Shown: positions 54,942-64,000 of the stretch, piece by piece
How the letters are laid out: each line of letters opens with the position of its first letter
Numbering within the stretch: the stretch's first letter is position 1
Assembly (NCBI GenBank): GCA_948099385.1
Contig: CANUEZ040000107.1
Coordinates: 4,712,001-4,776,000 of the forward strand
Origin: Fasciola hepatica
Taxonomy: Eukaryota > Platyhelminthes > Trematoda > Plagiorchiida > Fasciolidae
Direction of reading: 5' to 3'
DNA: 64,000 bases
Made by a program: the position numbers and the translations under genes
The notes under the pieces: model-generated
What the model saw: only the letters and a program-made list of their open reading frames with translations
The model's database searches: none
What the model was told of the DNA's origin: nothing

Positions 54942-56105
54942 CTAGCTTGGGGTCCTTAGCCGTCGGAAGTGTGGCTTGGTGAGTGAGTTAGGATTGACCG
55001 TAGTGTCAACAATGTGCAGTCCACCTAGTAATGATGTTTTCGCTGGTTTGGGGGATGGCCTACGCACCGTAGATTGCAGAGTGGCTATTGGAGCCGAGTG
55101 GAGAGATGGAAAAGAAGAATTTGGGGTGACTCCGTTGATGGGTTGAGGAGTTCTGGGTATGGCTGTTAAGCCAGTTAGACGGTTCGCATCGTCATCGATC
55201 GTGGCCGATACTTCGGTGATAGGTAATGGTGGAATCGAGTTAGTCAGCCCAATAGAGGACAGCTTGCCAGGGATAAACTCCATGCTTCTTGGTTTCTTAG
55301 GCGCCGGCTGGTGAGGTGACGTTGAAATGGATATATCTAAATCGACGTCAAACATATGGGATCGATGTTCTGATGAACATGAAGCCGAATTGATATTGCA
55401 TGCATTTTGCTCATCGTCAGACTGAGAAGAAGCGGATAGTTGAGGGCGGACAATTTTTGACGAAGCTGAATGCGTGCTGGTGGACCTGGCGAATTCCCTT
55501 TGTAATGGGGTTTTTTCGACAGCAATCTTAATGTTCTTGAACGGGGATCTCAAAGCTACGGTGGATTGGCTCTTAATGAATTGTTTAGCGGGTTCCTCAT
55601 CAAGAAATTTGAACAACACCGGACAGGATTTGCGTTGAATTTTCTTTCGTAGCCGAAAGCACTGGCAGGGGTGGTGTGCCATATTAATAGAACTTAGAAG
55701 GTTATGTTTTACTTTCTCAACAGGGATTCTGTCGGGAATATTAAATACCACAGCATTTTTTGAGTTGCTGATTCTTCGAACTATTTCTGAGGCAATGGCG
55801 TCTATGAAGCGCTCGGCCGTGACTAGGTCTAGGGTTGACGGATTTGTTGGAGGGTCAGAGATGTACGTGAGCGGAATTAGCTTGGATAGGGTCGTATCAA
55901 TCAAAGAAATGTGGCTGCTGAGATTAAGGAGATTGTGTTCTATGGTCTCTGCCCTTTTGTTTGCCCCACCAAAAACATCGGTCAGGCTAACGGAACAAGG
56001 ATTCAGTGGAAGTTTTGCGACTTTCGACTTGGCGAGTACTTTTGGTCGGATGTTGGTACGACAAACCAGTGAGGACGCGGTTTGTTTAGCTGGTAGTTTG
56101 GGCAT
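54942..56105 (-). CDS. LINE-A copy 1 ORF1 protein (RRM-like)
   Basis: An intact 387-codon frame from ATG at 56105. The N-terminus is basic (RPKVLAKSKVAKLPLNPCSV). A helical segment follows (ANKRAETIEHNLLNLSSHIS), then an RRM-like stretch: AVVFNIPDRIPVEKVKHNLL, CQCFRLRKKIQRKSCPVLFK, EEPAKQFIKS. The C-terminus is long and Ser/Pro-rich. ORF1 proteins of CR1-like elements bind their own RNA and escort it to the target. The same RRM-like block is recognisable in LINE-B copy 2 at 30.4 kb. The frame ends in TAG at 54942, after which the same frame continues open. No classical zinc knuckle was seen. Confidence 0.75.
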   Translation of the reverse strand: MPKLPAKQTASSLVCRTNIRPKVLAKSKVAKLPLNPCSVSLTDVFGGANKRAETIEHNLLNLSSHISLIDTTLSKLIPLTYISDPPTNPSTLDLVTAERFIDAIASEIVRRISNSKNAVVFNIPDRIPVEKVKHNLLSSINMAHHPCQCFRLRKKIQRKSCPVLFKFLDEEPAKQFIKSQSTVALRSPFKNIKIAVEKTPLQREFARSTSTHSASSKIVRPQLSASSQSDDEQNACNINSASCSSEHRSHMFDVDLDISISTSPHQPAPKKPRSMEFIPGKLSSIGLTNSIPPLPITEVSATIDDDANRLTGLTAIPRTPQPINGVTPNSSFPSLHSAPIATLQSTVRRPSPKPAKTSLLGGLHIVDTTVNPNSLTKPHFRRLRTPS

Positions 56106-56867
56106 TGCAACACTGACAGCGATTGCACTAGAGAGCTAAATACACAGAGTAGTCTTACGTTCCCCAATGTACAGGCTTACTGAAATAAAAACGTGTAACT
56201 CTGTGGCTCTGGATCAAAGAAACTTAAAACAATGGAACTGTTGATAATGAGTCTCTGAAATCAAACGAGGACTTCTTTCACGGAATTCCCTGAATTATTA
56301 TGTTGAATTGGGTGGTAGACTGCCACACAATCGCGCACGATGGTTCCAAATGTTTCTTATTTTAGACACAAGTTTCTCTCAGTTCATATCCTGGGAAGCG
56401 GTTCAAAGACTTCTTCTGCAAGAATTATTGAATTAACTTTTTAGGTCAAGATTTCGCGTCCGGAGGAAATCCTTGGAAAGTTTTTGGAGTTATGGGACCA
56501 AACTAAAAAGCCGTATTTTTTTAGTATTACTCTAGATGGCTGAGCAAAAACTATACCGATTTAAATCGATAAACGAATTGATGTGTTGGTTCAGTTATTC
56601 CCGTGAATTGTTCGAGAATCGACAATGGTTTCACAGATGGAGTCGCCAGAAATATTTTTAGTTAGGCTTCATACCTAATTTCCTAGAAGGGTCTTGTGCT
56701 GATATTTTACGATCTCACTGTGGGGTGGCGCCAAGGAACAAACGATCACCAAAAGAGCTGAGCTAGCTAAAGAACGCTGGGTATTTTAAGGTTGGGCTCG
56801 CAAAGGGCTATTTGTAGTAGCGATGGATCTAGATTTCCAGGTAGAGGGTTTTGTATATTTCTCGCGG
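56106..56867 (-). promoter_or_regulatory. presumed LINE-A 5' UTR
   Basis: 760 bases between the ORF1 ATG and the point where BEL-X homology resumes. It is AT-rich with no open frame. If the block is one insertion, this is the 5' UTR and should hold an internal promoter, but I cannot point to promoter elements. Its first bases (element sense, CGCGAGAAATATACAAAAC) resemble the sequence just before LINE-A-type tails (CGAGAAATATACC). Confidence 0.4.
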
Positions 56868-56869
56868 TC

Positions 56870-58251
56870 CAGTCTGCAGAGCCGGTAGGCACTCCCGCAG
56901 CCAGCGCCTCCAGAAAACCTTGGCAAGATAATTCACCTGCTTCCATCCGTGGAGGTAGTTCCCACGAAGGTTTACCGGCCCTTGGAAACCCTCGTTCGAC
57001 CTTAACGTCAATAAGTCGTTCGGGGTGAGCGCCAGGTGGGTGGGGTCGCCGTTCATTACAGAAACCGGAGGGCGGTTGTTTAGAATTCTCCCTACCTCAG
57101 TCATGACGGTGTTCAGCGTCTCGTCGTCGGACGGCTGTTGCTCCATGATCGACAGCGATATCCGTCTGGTGGGCCGGATCATGCTTTCCCATACGCCTCC
57201 TCGGTGGCTGGCCTGTGGGGGATTGAAATGCCAGCGTATGCCGTAGGCCACGGTTCGATCCAGCAGCTCGTCCCTGTTTATGTTCTTGCACCAACGCTGC
57301 AATTATCGGTGAGCGCCCACAAAGTTCGATCCATTATCTGGGTATATATCTGCCGGTATGCCTCTTCGGTTGATAAATCTTTTCAAGGCCCGTAAGAAAG
57401 AATCGGTCGTCATCGAATGTGCGAATTCTAGGTGTACCGCGCGTGACTTCATGTACGTCATGATACCTCCATATTGCTTTTCTACTCTCTTCCCGCACTT
57501 GATCCACAGGGACCCGAAGTAGTCCAACCCGGTGTCGTTGAACGACCACCAGCCCGTAGTCACCCTGCATTCTGGTAGTGGGGCCATATTTTGTTTGCCC
57601 CCCGTGGCATTGCGTCTCCTACTTGCACACAACGTCGGATTACGCGTTTTACAGTCGCTCCTTCTCTCAGCAACCAAAGACGCTTTCGGATGACGCTCGT
57701 GACGTGACTTTTCCCGGCATGTCCCTCCATGGCGTGGACGTGTTGGATCATTAGCTCTACCACAGGTTGTCGCACCGACAGCAGTATAGGGTACTTTGTG
57801 TCGAAACTCAGGTGAGTGTTGGACAGCCTACCATCCACCCGCAGCAGTCCATTAATGAGTTTGGGGTTCAAACGCTTCAATCGCCTCTCGGAGATGATAT
57901 TTCTTTGTTGATTGGTCCCACTTCCTCCGCTCTCTCGAGTTCTCTGGCGAAAGCCTCGCGTTGTATCATTCTGAAAATATCGTATTATGTAGCTTGTAGC
58001 TCATCGGGACCTATCGGGCCGACTCGTATCCGGTCTGAGGGAAGTAGCCCTTTCATGACTAGTAAATCTCTCTTGAACCTGGTTAACCAAACTATCGAAC
58101 GAAGTGTCTCCATCCAGGAAGAGAACCTGACCAATCGAGATAGAATGGATGTCGTTTCAACGACGTTGGCCGCTATCACTACGCCTTTGATCTCCAGTTC
58201 TACTTCCGTAGGGGTTTTTAATTCGAACACGGGACAGTCCTGTTTGGGCAC
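56870..58251 (-). pseudogene. BEL-X integrase (5' piece of split element, decayed)
   Basis: Closely related to BEL-3 integrase. LPKQDCPVFELKTPTEVELE opens the piece. VVELMIQHVHAMEGHAGKSH and the following VTSVIRKRLWLLREGATVKR are followed by a scrambled Cys pair (BEL-3: CVQCRRR). DTGLDYFGSLWIKCGKR, IYPDNGSNFVGAHR, YGIRWHFNPPQASHRGGVWE and LRGNYLHGWKQVNYLAKVFW complete the order. Stops: TAA at 58249 (Gln in BEL-3), TAA near 57982, TAA at 57303 (Glu in BEL-3), and a frameshift near 57900. Homology to BEL-3 stops at about 56870 after CTGCAGACTGG. The remaining C-terminal domain lies at 48792-49029, beyond LINE-A copy 1. Confidence 0.8.
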
Positions 58252-58820
58252 TTACAGGAAGTTTGGCCCTCTCGTCCACGTGTCTAGTTGCCTGAAGTTG
58301 GTCACACCTCGGGAGAACAGATCGACTGGATTATCGCCAGACCTGACATGCTTCCACTGGTTCATGGCTGATTCATCGTGGATAATCGTGAGTCGGTTAG
58401 GAACGAAAGTACTAAACCGGCTCCGGAAGTTGTTAATATGGTGAAGTACTACAACTGAGTCCGTCCAAATCAAGCCGATCAAATGTAGAAGTCAAATTAT
58501 CTCTTCATCGCTTGTACCGCCCTAACTGCTAACACGGCTGCGCTGAGTTCAAGGCGTGGGATCGAGACCGACTTCAGTGGAGCAACGCGGGCTTTAGCGA
58601 ACAGGATCCTCGTAGTATATTGTCCATCTCCCGTGCACCATCGTCCGTATACCACCGCTCCGCAACCAACTTCGGATGCTTCAGAGAAGGCGTGTAGTTC
58701 TTCCGTCTGTGTTGTATAGCCAAGAGGCAAGCATCGTGGAACTAGTATGTTTCCTAGATTATTTAAGATGTTCAGAAATTCCTCCCACTCCAACCGGTCT
58801 TCCCTCCCCCCCCCTCCCAA
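58252..58820 (-). pseudogene. BEL-X RNase H and linker
   Basis: Frames 58820-58497 and 58482-58252 together carry HAFSEASEVGCGAVVYGRW, FAKARVAPLKSVSIPRLELS, AAVLAVRAVQAMKR, a short gap, then IWTDSVVVLHHINN, RFSTFVPNRLTIIHDESAMN and QWKHVRSGDNPVDLFSRG. These match BEL-3 at the window's right edge almost residue for residue in the overlap. The Asp of SDAS is Glu here. A frame change near 58490 and a terminal TAA break it. Confidence 0.75.
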
Positions 58821-60048
58821 TCGACTTTCCTACGACAGAGCGGCTGCAGCAGGATCTTTCCGGGTAACAACCAGGGAGAGACGAAAACGAGCGGATCGAA
58901 CAAACTAGAGGCAGCAGGTAGTATACCACGACGAGTTGCTGGTCGCTCAGAAAAGTTTATCTCGAAAACAAAGTCCTCCTTTTCCGAGTCCCATTGTATT
59001 CCTAAAGTGCTTTCGGTAGGGAGTGGAGAGCCTTCCAAACCTCTAACCCCTTCGGCCTTCTCGTGGTACGGAATGACCTCGAGCACTTCTGGAGCGTTCG
59101 ACATCCATTTTTTTAGGTGGAAGCCGCCCTCTTCCAGCAATCTTCTTAGGCCCTTGAGCCGCGCCACGGCCGAATCTACATCATCGAAAGACCCAAGATA
59201 GTCGTCCACTTATAGGTTTTTGCTGATGCTATCTACTACCTACCGGTGGACCAGATCCCCATGTTTGTTCGCGGCTTCCCGAGGGGCGTAGTTCGCACAG
59301 AACCGTGACGATATGGCTCCGAAGAAGTGGACGGTCATCCTATAATTCGTCACTGTTTTGTCCCTATTGTTCTCCTCCCGCAATAGAAAAGTCAACGCAT
59401 TTCGCTCTCCTACCGTTACCTTTACCTGCAGAAGCATTTCCCTGATGTCGGCAGACAAGGCCACTGTGCCCACTCTGCAACGGCACAAAGCTTCGATTAG
59501 TGGATTGGTCCAGTCAGGTCCTTGTAGTAGGCGATCGTTTAACGACTTGCCCTGGAACTTGGCAGCACAGTCTAAAACCACCCGCAGATTTTCGGGTTTC
59601 TTGGGGTTGATAGCCGGGTGGTGAGGTAGATACCAGACACGCTTTTGGCAGTCGGTGTTGGCAGGCACCCTTTCAACGTAGCCGAGAGCTTCGTTTCGCT
59701 TCATTAATTCTGCGTATCTTTCCACAGATCCTGGTCGGAGCGTTATTTCAGCCGCAGTAGTCGTTGGAGAACATAGTTTCTGTTATCGGTCCGCTGGTCG
59801 GCAGATGTGCGCCATGGGAGGAGAACCTCGAACTGTTTTAAAGGCCCTAGTTCATTTCTGCACTGTTTGCAGAGCGAAGTGGTCCTCTTGAGACAACGAT
59901 GATCCTTCGTCTCCGATGTCGTGAAACTGCTTTTCGTACTGTCGCTGCAATTGATACTCTATGTGGTCCGTTTCGGCTGATGTGTAATTTACGGAACCAA
60001 GTCCCCCTACTGAACCACGTAATGTCCATCCTAGCGCTGATTGTACGG
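58821..60048 (-). pseudogene. BEL-X reverse transcriptase and protease-RT linker
   Basis: From 60048 downward: VQSALGWTLRGSVGG, the start of the linker that follows protease in BEL-1 (VRTIFGWTLYGN), then broken sequence to 59760. RT follows: YLPHHPAINPKKPENLRVVL, DCAAKFQGKSLNDRLLQGPD, VALSADIREMLLQVK, ENNRDKTVTNYRMTVHFFGA. A break near 59215 (the Tyr of YVDD is lost; VDDYLGSFDD remains) is followed by FHLKKWMSNAPEVLEVIPYH and RRGILPAASSLFDPLVFVSP. It is cut at 60048/60049 by the LTR of BEL-3, so protease and gag must lie outside the window. Confidence 0.75.
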
Positions 60049-60699
60049 TGTTACGAACGTTTGAGCAATGCGTAGCCAAATTCGCAACGGATCCCGAAAT
60101 CAGAAGGCGATTATCCGTGATAATTCTACGATACTAGATTATTAAAATAAACAATGACATAAACAATATACAAACCTCAATAATACGATCACAAAGACTC
60201 AACAACGAGAAACCGAATAGCAGCGTGTGAGCAGACAGCACGTGCGTCACGCAGGTCCTGAGCAAGGATGTGCCAAAATAGCGCTCTGGGCGCGAACAAA
60301 CAACAATTGGTCCAGAAAAACAACCAGTTCGTAAAGACAAGTCAATAGTGTATGGAAATGAGTGATGTTGGGAAAAAAAACACTGAATCGCGAGGGAAAA
60401 AGGGGGATTTTCCACGACCGGCTGTTACACCGCCCACCAAAATCCTCCTGGATCCTTAGCAAAGTCAAAGGTTCGGTATAAAGGTACTGATTCTTCCTAC
60501 CTGCCTAGGCCCTGCTGTCAGTGCGCGCGTCTAATGCTCGTCGTCGACGTTCTACTACTGGTCGCACCTAACCCATTGGCTACATAGACGTGAGGCCAGT
60601 CTACATCTTCCACAGGACCAAATGACCGATGGCGGGCGTGAATGGTCACATAGACGTTGTCCTCGTAAGGGGCCGTCCGGTCCTGGATGTACGCGCTTG

Positions 60700-60752
60700 A
60701 GTGTGTGTGTGTGTGTGTGCGTGCGTGTGTGTGCGTGCGTGTGCGTGTGTGC
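60700..60752. repeat. (GT)n/(GC)-interrupted microsatellite in LTR
   Basis: A GT run with GC interruptions, expanded relative to the short GTGTGTGTGTGT at the same position of the BEL-1 LTRs (42030, 48421). Confidence 0.9.
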
Positions 60753-60830
60753 CGGGGTTACAATGAAATCACAGTTATGACTACACATCAAAGGAGGACT
60801 TTCTGCAATGTCAACAAAAGACCGCGTGGC

Positions 60831-61855
60831 AAGAAAACGAGGAGGCCGCTTTGACTCGTACGGACAGAGACTCAAGTGGAACCTACCATGGCAACTGGGA
60901 CAGAAATCCAACCACACAACAGGAGATACCCTCAATTGCTTATCAGATCGTTCAGCATTTTCTAACGCAAACAACACGAATTCCAGCTCACGCGCATGCC
61001 GCTAACATACAGCCACACTCGGCTGATTGACTGACACATACTTTGCCCTGCCAGATGAAACTTACGCATTCGATGTAGTACGTTACCAGAATAACACTGA
61101 AGGCAAATGCGTCATCACATACATATATATTTGTCATTGAAGCAGCATAACGCTGAAGTCCATGCGAAGATCTTCCCACTTTATTATCCGTTAACACAGG
61201 TTATCTTTTCTCCGAACCGTAGCCGGCTGGAATTTGACTCTCCATTTCTCGAAGACCCTCCAGTTGCGCCTTCTCATTTCTGAATAGTACATGTTACTGG
61301 CCCTGAATCTAAACTCACCTTTTTATGGACTACTGTTTCTCCCACATCCACCGGTGTTCACTTTCACGAAACTGGCCTCAGGTCCCCCTGCTTCAAATCT
61401 CATTCCGTTTACAGAACTCCGGTAAATCCGTCATTCAGGGTCTGCATTGTCTTCATGGATCGCTATCCTCTTCGCATGCGTCGATTTTCCACCCTTTTTT
61501 CTTGTTCAAAATTTATTCCATCTGCAGAACCTCAGTTGGCCTCTGGTTTCCTGGGCTTGCATAATTCTTGTTAATAATGCCTCCTTAGCACTGCGCTAAC
61601 GATTTTCTCAATATCTCCACCGCGCACCACTGCCTGATCCGGATTCGAAACCGGTTTAAAACTGCCGCGCAAACCATTATCAGAATGGTCCATTCAAACT
61701 TTTCCTGTCATTGTTTTTTCATCTCTAATACTCTCGACTTTCATACTTAGAATATGTGAACATTTCATCTTATTGAGTAACGTGTACACCATGATCATGC
61801 TTGAACGCGTGCGTCTCGACCATGGCCGAGAAATATACCAATATTAATAGTAAAT
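60831..61855 (+). mobile_element. ATT-tailed insertion in the BEL-3 LTR
   Basis: Sequence absent from the BEL-1 LTRs. It ends in GCGTCTCGACCATGGCCGAG, AAATATACC and an imperfect (ATT)n at 61837-61850. CTCGACCATGGCCGAG (61815-61830) is the near-palindromic version of the motif at 49624. The plus-sense body is pyrimidine-rich over 61200-61760. I read it as a 5'-truncated LINE-A-type 3' end. The left boundary is approximate and no target duplication was established. Confidence 0.45.
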
Positions 61856-62159
61856 GTAGCATGCATGTGTGACCTGAGCTCCACTACTTCCACATGTGCA
61901 AGGGGCATTCGGTAGCGTCAACAAAAGGCGAACAAAGAACACTGTCACATGTATGATGGGTTTACGGGATGTAGAGTGCGTCGTGCATGCGCGTATGTAT
62001 CGGGATGTATAATGGAATCGCACTCATCACCACATATCGGAAAGAACCTTCTGTAATGTCAACGAAGGGACCGCGAGCACCTTAACGTGTTTGACGGAGA
62101 TTGTGTGGTATATATGGTGTTTCTTTATCCACCTCGATTACTGGTGTGAAAAAGGTTTA

Positions 62160-64000
62160 CTAGGCCACAGGGTTATCAGCTCCTCCGTCTTCGCTCTCGA
62201 GTAGGTTAATACTGCGTATGTCACGAATGAGCACTCCGTTAGCTGTCTTCACCTTCACCGTTCTTATCATTTCGTCGGTGCTTTTGATGGTTTCCGTAAC
62301 TACTCCCAAAGACCAAGCGCTGAAATGTGCGCGTTCGTCGGCGATCATAACCACGTCCCCAACTTTGAATGGTCTTGTTTTGGCCATCCACTTCTGTCGA
62401 GTCTGCAAAGCCGGTAGGTACTCCCGTAGCCATCGCCTCCAGAAGACCTTGGCAAGATAGTTCGCTTGCTTCCACCCATGGAGGTAGCTCCCACGAAGGT
62501 TTACCGGCCCTTGGAAACCCTCGTTCGACCTTAGCGTCAATAAGTCGTTTGGGGTGAGCGCCAGGTGGGTGGGGTCGCCGTTCAATACTGGAACCAGGGG
62601 GCGGTTGTTCAGGATTCGCTCCACCTCAGTCATGACGGTGTTCAGGGTCTCGTCGTCGGGCGGCTGCTGCTCCATGATTGACAGCAATATCCGTCTGGCG
62701 GACCGGATCATGCGTTCCCATATGCCGCCTCGGTGACTGGCCTGTGGGGGGTTGAAATGCCAGCGTATGCCGTAGGCCACGGTTCGATTCTGCAGTTCGT
62801 CCCTGTTTATGTTCTTGTGCCAACGCTGCAATTCCCGTTGAGCGCCCACAAAGTTCGATCCATTATCTGAGTATATGTCTGCCGGTACGCCTCTTCGGTT
62901 GATAAATCTTTGCAAGGCCCGTAGAAACGAATCGGTCGTCATCGAATGTGCGACTTCTAGGTGCACCGCACGTGATTTCATGCACGTCATGATACATCCG
63001 TATCGCTTTTCTAATCTTTTCCCGCACTTGATCCACAAGGGCCCGAAATAGTCCAACCCGGTGTCACTGAACGGCCACCAGCCCGTAGTTACCCTGCATT
63101 CTGGTAGCGGGGCCATGAGTTGTTTGCCTGCTGTGGCATTGCGTCTCCTGCATTGCACACACCGTCGGATCACGCGTTTTACAGTCTCTCGTCCTCTCAA
63201 CAACCAAAGACGCTTTCGGATGACGCTCGTCACGTGACTTTCCCCGGCATGCCCCTCTACGGCGTGGACGTGTTGAATCATTAGCTCTACTACGGGTTGT
63301 CTCGCAGGCAGCAGTATAGGATACTTTGTGTCGAAGTTCAGGTGGGCGTTGGTCAGCCTACCATCCACCCGCAGCAGTCCGTTGATGATTTTGGGGTTTA
63401 AACGCTTCAGCTCGCCTCTTGGAGATGGCATGTCTTCATTGGTCAGCCCCACTTCTTCCGCCCTCTTGAGTTCTCGGGCGAAAGCCTCGCGTTGTATCAT
63501 TCTGAAAATATCGTACTCTGCCGCTTGTAGCTCATCGGGACCTATCGGGCCGACCGGTATCCGACCTGAGGGCCGTAGCCCTTTCATGACTAGTAAACTT
63601 ATCTTGAACCTGGTTAACCAAACTAGCGAACGAAGCGTCTTCATCCAGGAAGAAAACCTGACCAGTCGCGGTAAAATGGGCGACGCTTCGACGACGTTGG
63701 TTGCTATCTCTACGCCTTTGATCTCCAGTTCCAATTCCGTAGGGGGTTTTAATTCGAACACGGGCCAGTCCTGTTTGGGCAATTGCAGGAAGTTCGGCCC
63801 TCTCGTCCACGTGTCCAGTTGCCTGAAGTTGTTCGCACCTCGAGAGCACAGGTCGGCCGGGTTATCGCCAGACCTGACATGACTCCACTGGTGCGTGGCC
63901 GATTCATCGTGGATAATCGTGAGCCGGTTAGCAACGAAAGTACTAAACCGGCTCCGTACGTTGTTAATGTAGTAAAGTACTATCGTTGAATCCGTCCAGA
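62160..64000 (-). CDS. BEL-3 pol: RNase H end, integrase and C-terminal domain (intact, partial)
   Basis: An open frame of at least 612 codons running off the right edge. It starts within RNase H (WTDSTIVLYYINNVRSRFST), then RLTIIHDESATHQWSHVRSG and DNPADLCSRG. Integrase follows: HHCC zinc region (HVHAVEGHAGESH ... CVQCRRR), catalytic Asp in DTGLDYFGPLW, Asp in YSDNGSNFVGAQ and Glu in GGIWERM. The C-terminal domain (TRPFKVGDVVMIADERAHFS ... VLIRDIRSINLLES) ends at 62160. No stop or frameshift is visible and all catalytic residues are present, so this is the best-preserved pol in the window. The Met often chosen at 63782 is internal; the true start is upstream, outside. Confidence 0.85.
   Translation of the reverse strand, partial: WTDSTIVLYYINNVRSRFSTFVANRLTIIHDESATHQWSHVRSGDNPADLCSRGANNFRQLDTWTRGPNFLQLPKQDWPVFELKPPTELELEIKGVEIATNVVEASPILPRLVRFSSWMKTLRSLVWLTRFKISLLVMKGLRPSGRIPVGPIGPDELQAAEYDIFRMIQREAFARELKRAEEVGLTNEDMPSPRGELKRLNPKIINGLLRVDGRLTNAHLNFDTKYPILLPARQPVVELMIQHVHAVEGHAGESHVTSVIRKRLWLLRGRETVKRVIRRCVQCRRRNATAGKQLMAPLPECRVTTGWWPFSDTGLDYFGPLWIKCGKRLEKRYGCIMTCMKSRAVHLEVAHSMTTDSFLRALQRFINRRGVPADIYSDNGSNFVGAQRELQRWHKNINRDELQNRTVAYGIRWHFNPPQASHRGGIWERMIRSARRILLSIMEQQPPDDETLNTVMTEVERILNNRPLVPVLNGDPTHLALTPNDLLTLRSNEGFQGPVNLRGSYLHGWKQANYLAKVFWRRWLREYLPALQTRQKWMAKTRPFKVGDVVMIADERAHFSAWSLGVVTETIKSTDEMIRTVKVKTANGVLIRDIRSINLLESEDGGADNPVA

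Larger units (their letters stand above)
49030..56867 (-). mobile_element. LINE-A copy 1: apparently full-length CR1-like element (7.84 kb)
   Basis: The whole block lies between two halves of one BEL pol gene and is best read as one insertion, minus sense. It has a 5' UTR (56867-56106), ORF1 (56105-54942), ORF2 with endonuclease and RT (to 51272), a 3' UTR of about 2.2 kb and a trinucleotide tail (49060-49030). CR1/jockey-type features are the exo-endonuclease with LNARS, TETWL and GDFNAP, the RT with FADD, and ORF1 with an RRM-like segment. At the insertion point the target appears to lose only a few bases and I see no target-site duplication, as is common for CR1-like elements. A second ATT-tailed repeat (ending 49655) is nested in the 3' UTR in the opposite orientation. 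Confidence 0.75.
60049..62097 (-). repeat. BEL-3 3' LTR, interrupted by an ATT-tailed insertion
   Basis: The left part (60049-60830) matches the BEL-1 LTR from its edge (TGTTACGAACGTTTGAGCAA) through the GT-rich zone. The right part (61856-62097) matches the last 240 bases of that LTR, including CACATATCGGAAAGAACCTT and the end GTGTTTGACGGAG. Between them is about 1 kb that the BEL-1 LTR lacks. In minus sense it lies just after the BEL-3 pol stop (62160), so it is that element's 3' LTR. Its left edge cuts BEL-X pol. Confidence 0.75.

Noticed and set aside
57767..58444. 225-codon plus-strand frame
   Set aside because: It is antisense to BEL-X integrase/RNase H, which aligns well on the minus strand; the plus frame has no family resemblance. 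The same holds for 63328-63882 (antisense to BEL-3) and 42553-43101 (antisense to BEL-1 integrase).
61625..61670. tRNA-like GGATTCGAAACC word as a tRNA gene or tRNA-derived SINE head
   Set aside because: I could not fold a cloverleaf or find an A box at the right distance.

Overview
This window looks like eukaryotic, intergenic, transposon-built DNA. I found no host gene, RNA gene or prokaryotic feature that I can support. Almost everything recognisable is retrotransposon, nearly all on the minus strand. The families are BEL/Pao LTR elements, two CR1-like non-LTR families (called LINE-A and LINE-B here) and one Ty3/Gypsy integrase relic. A repeat-rich animal fits. A flatworm, possibly a tapeworm, is my guess from the overall feel of these families; the sequence does not prove it.

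Layout. 1-8.5 kb: an old BEL relic split by a 5'-truncated LINE-A 3' end (1.7-4.5 kb), a dispersed LTR-like repeat and a 223-bp LINE-A 3'-end fragment. 8.6-10.4 kb: a decayed BEL pol (RNase H and RT). 12.3-13.5 kb: a plus-strand LINE-B fragment abutting another LINE-A-type tail. 16.2-23.3 kb: LINE-A copy 2, 5'-truncated. 23.5-23.75 kb: a 220-bp fold-back repeat. 26.76-27.8 kb: a 57-bp minisatellite next to a Gypsy integrase relic. 29.8-32.8 kb: the ORF1 part of LINE-B copy 2. 37-41.4 kb: LINE-B copy 1 (RT, endonuclease, ORF1), cut at 41375 by an LTR.

The right third is a nested stack. A BEL element (BEL-X) interrupts LINE-B copy 1 inside ORF1. Where BEL-X's 3' LTR should be there is a complete LTR-gag-pol-LTR element (BEL-1, 41376-48656). 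The remaining BEL-X pol lies in two pieces, 48657-49029 and 56870-60048, which join almost seamlessly. The 7.84 kb between them is one apparently full-length LINE-A (copy 1). BEL-X is interrupted again at 60048/60049 by a third element, BEL-3, whose pol is open from 62160 to the window edge. BEL-3's 3' LTR itself carries an ATT-tailed insertion.

The most interesting observation is the anatomy of LINE-A. Both large copies have RT followed by 2.2-3.5 kb of pyrimidine-rich non-coding sequence (sense strand). This ends in a conserved segment and a trinucleotide tail, so these ATT-tailed 'orphan' repeats read best as LINE-A 3' UTRs. In copy 1, ORF1 and ORF2 share one reading frame and are separated by a single TAG. 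All alignments and percentages here are by eye.
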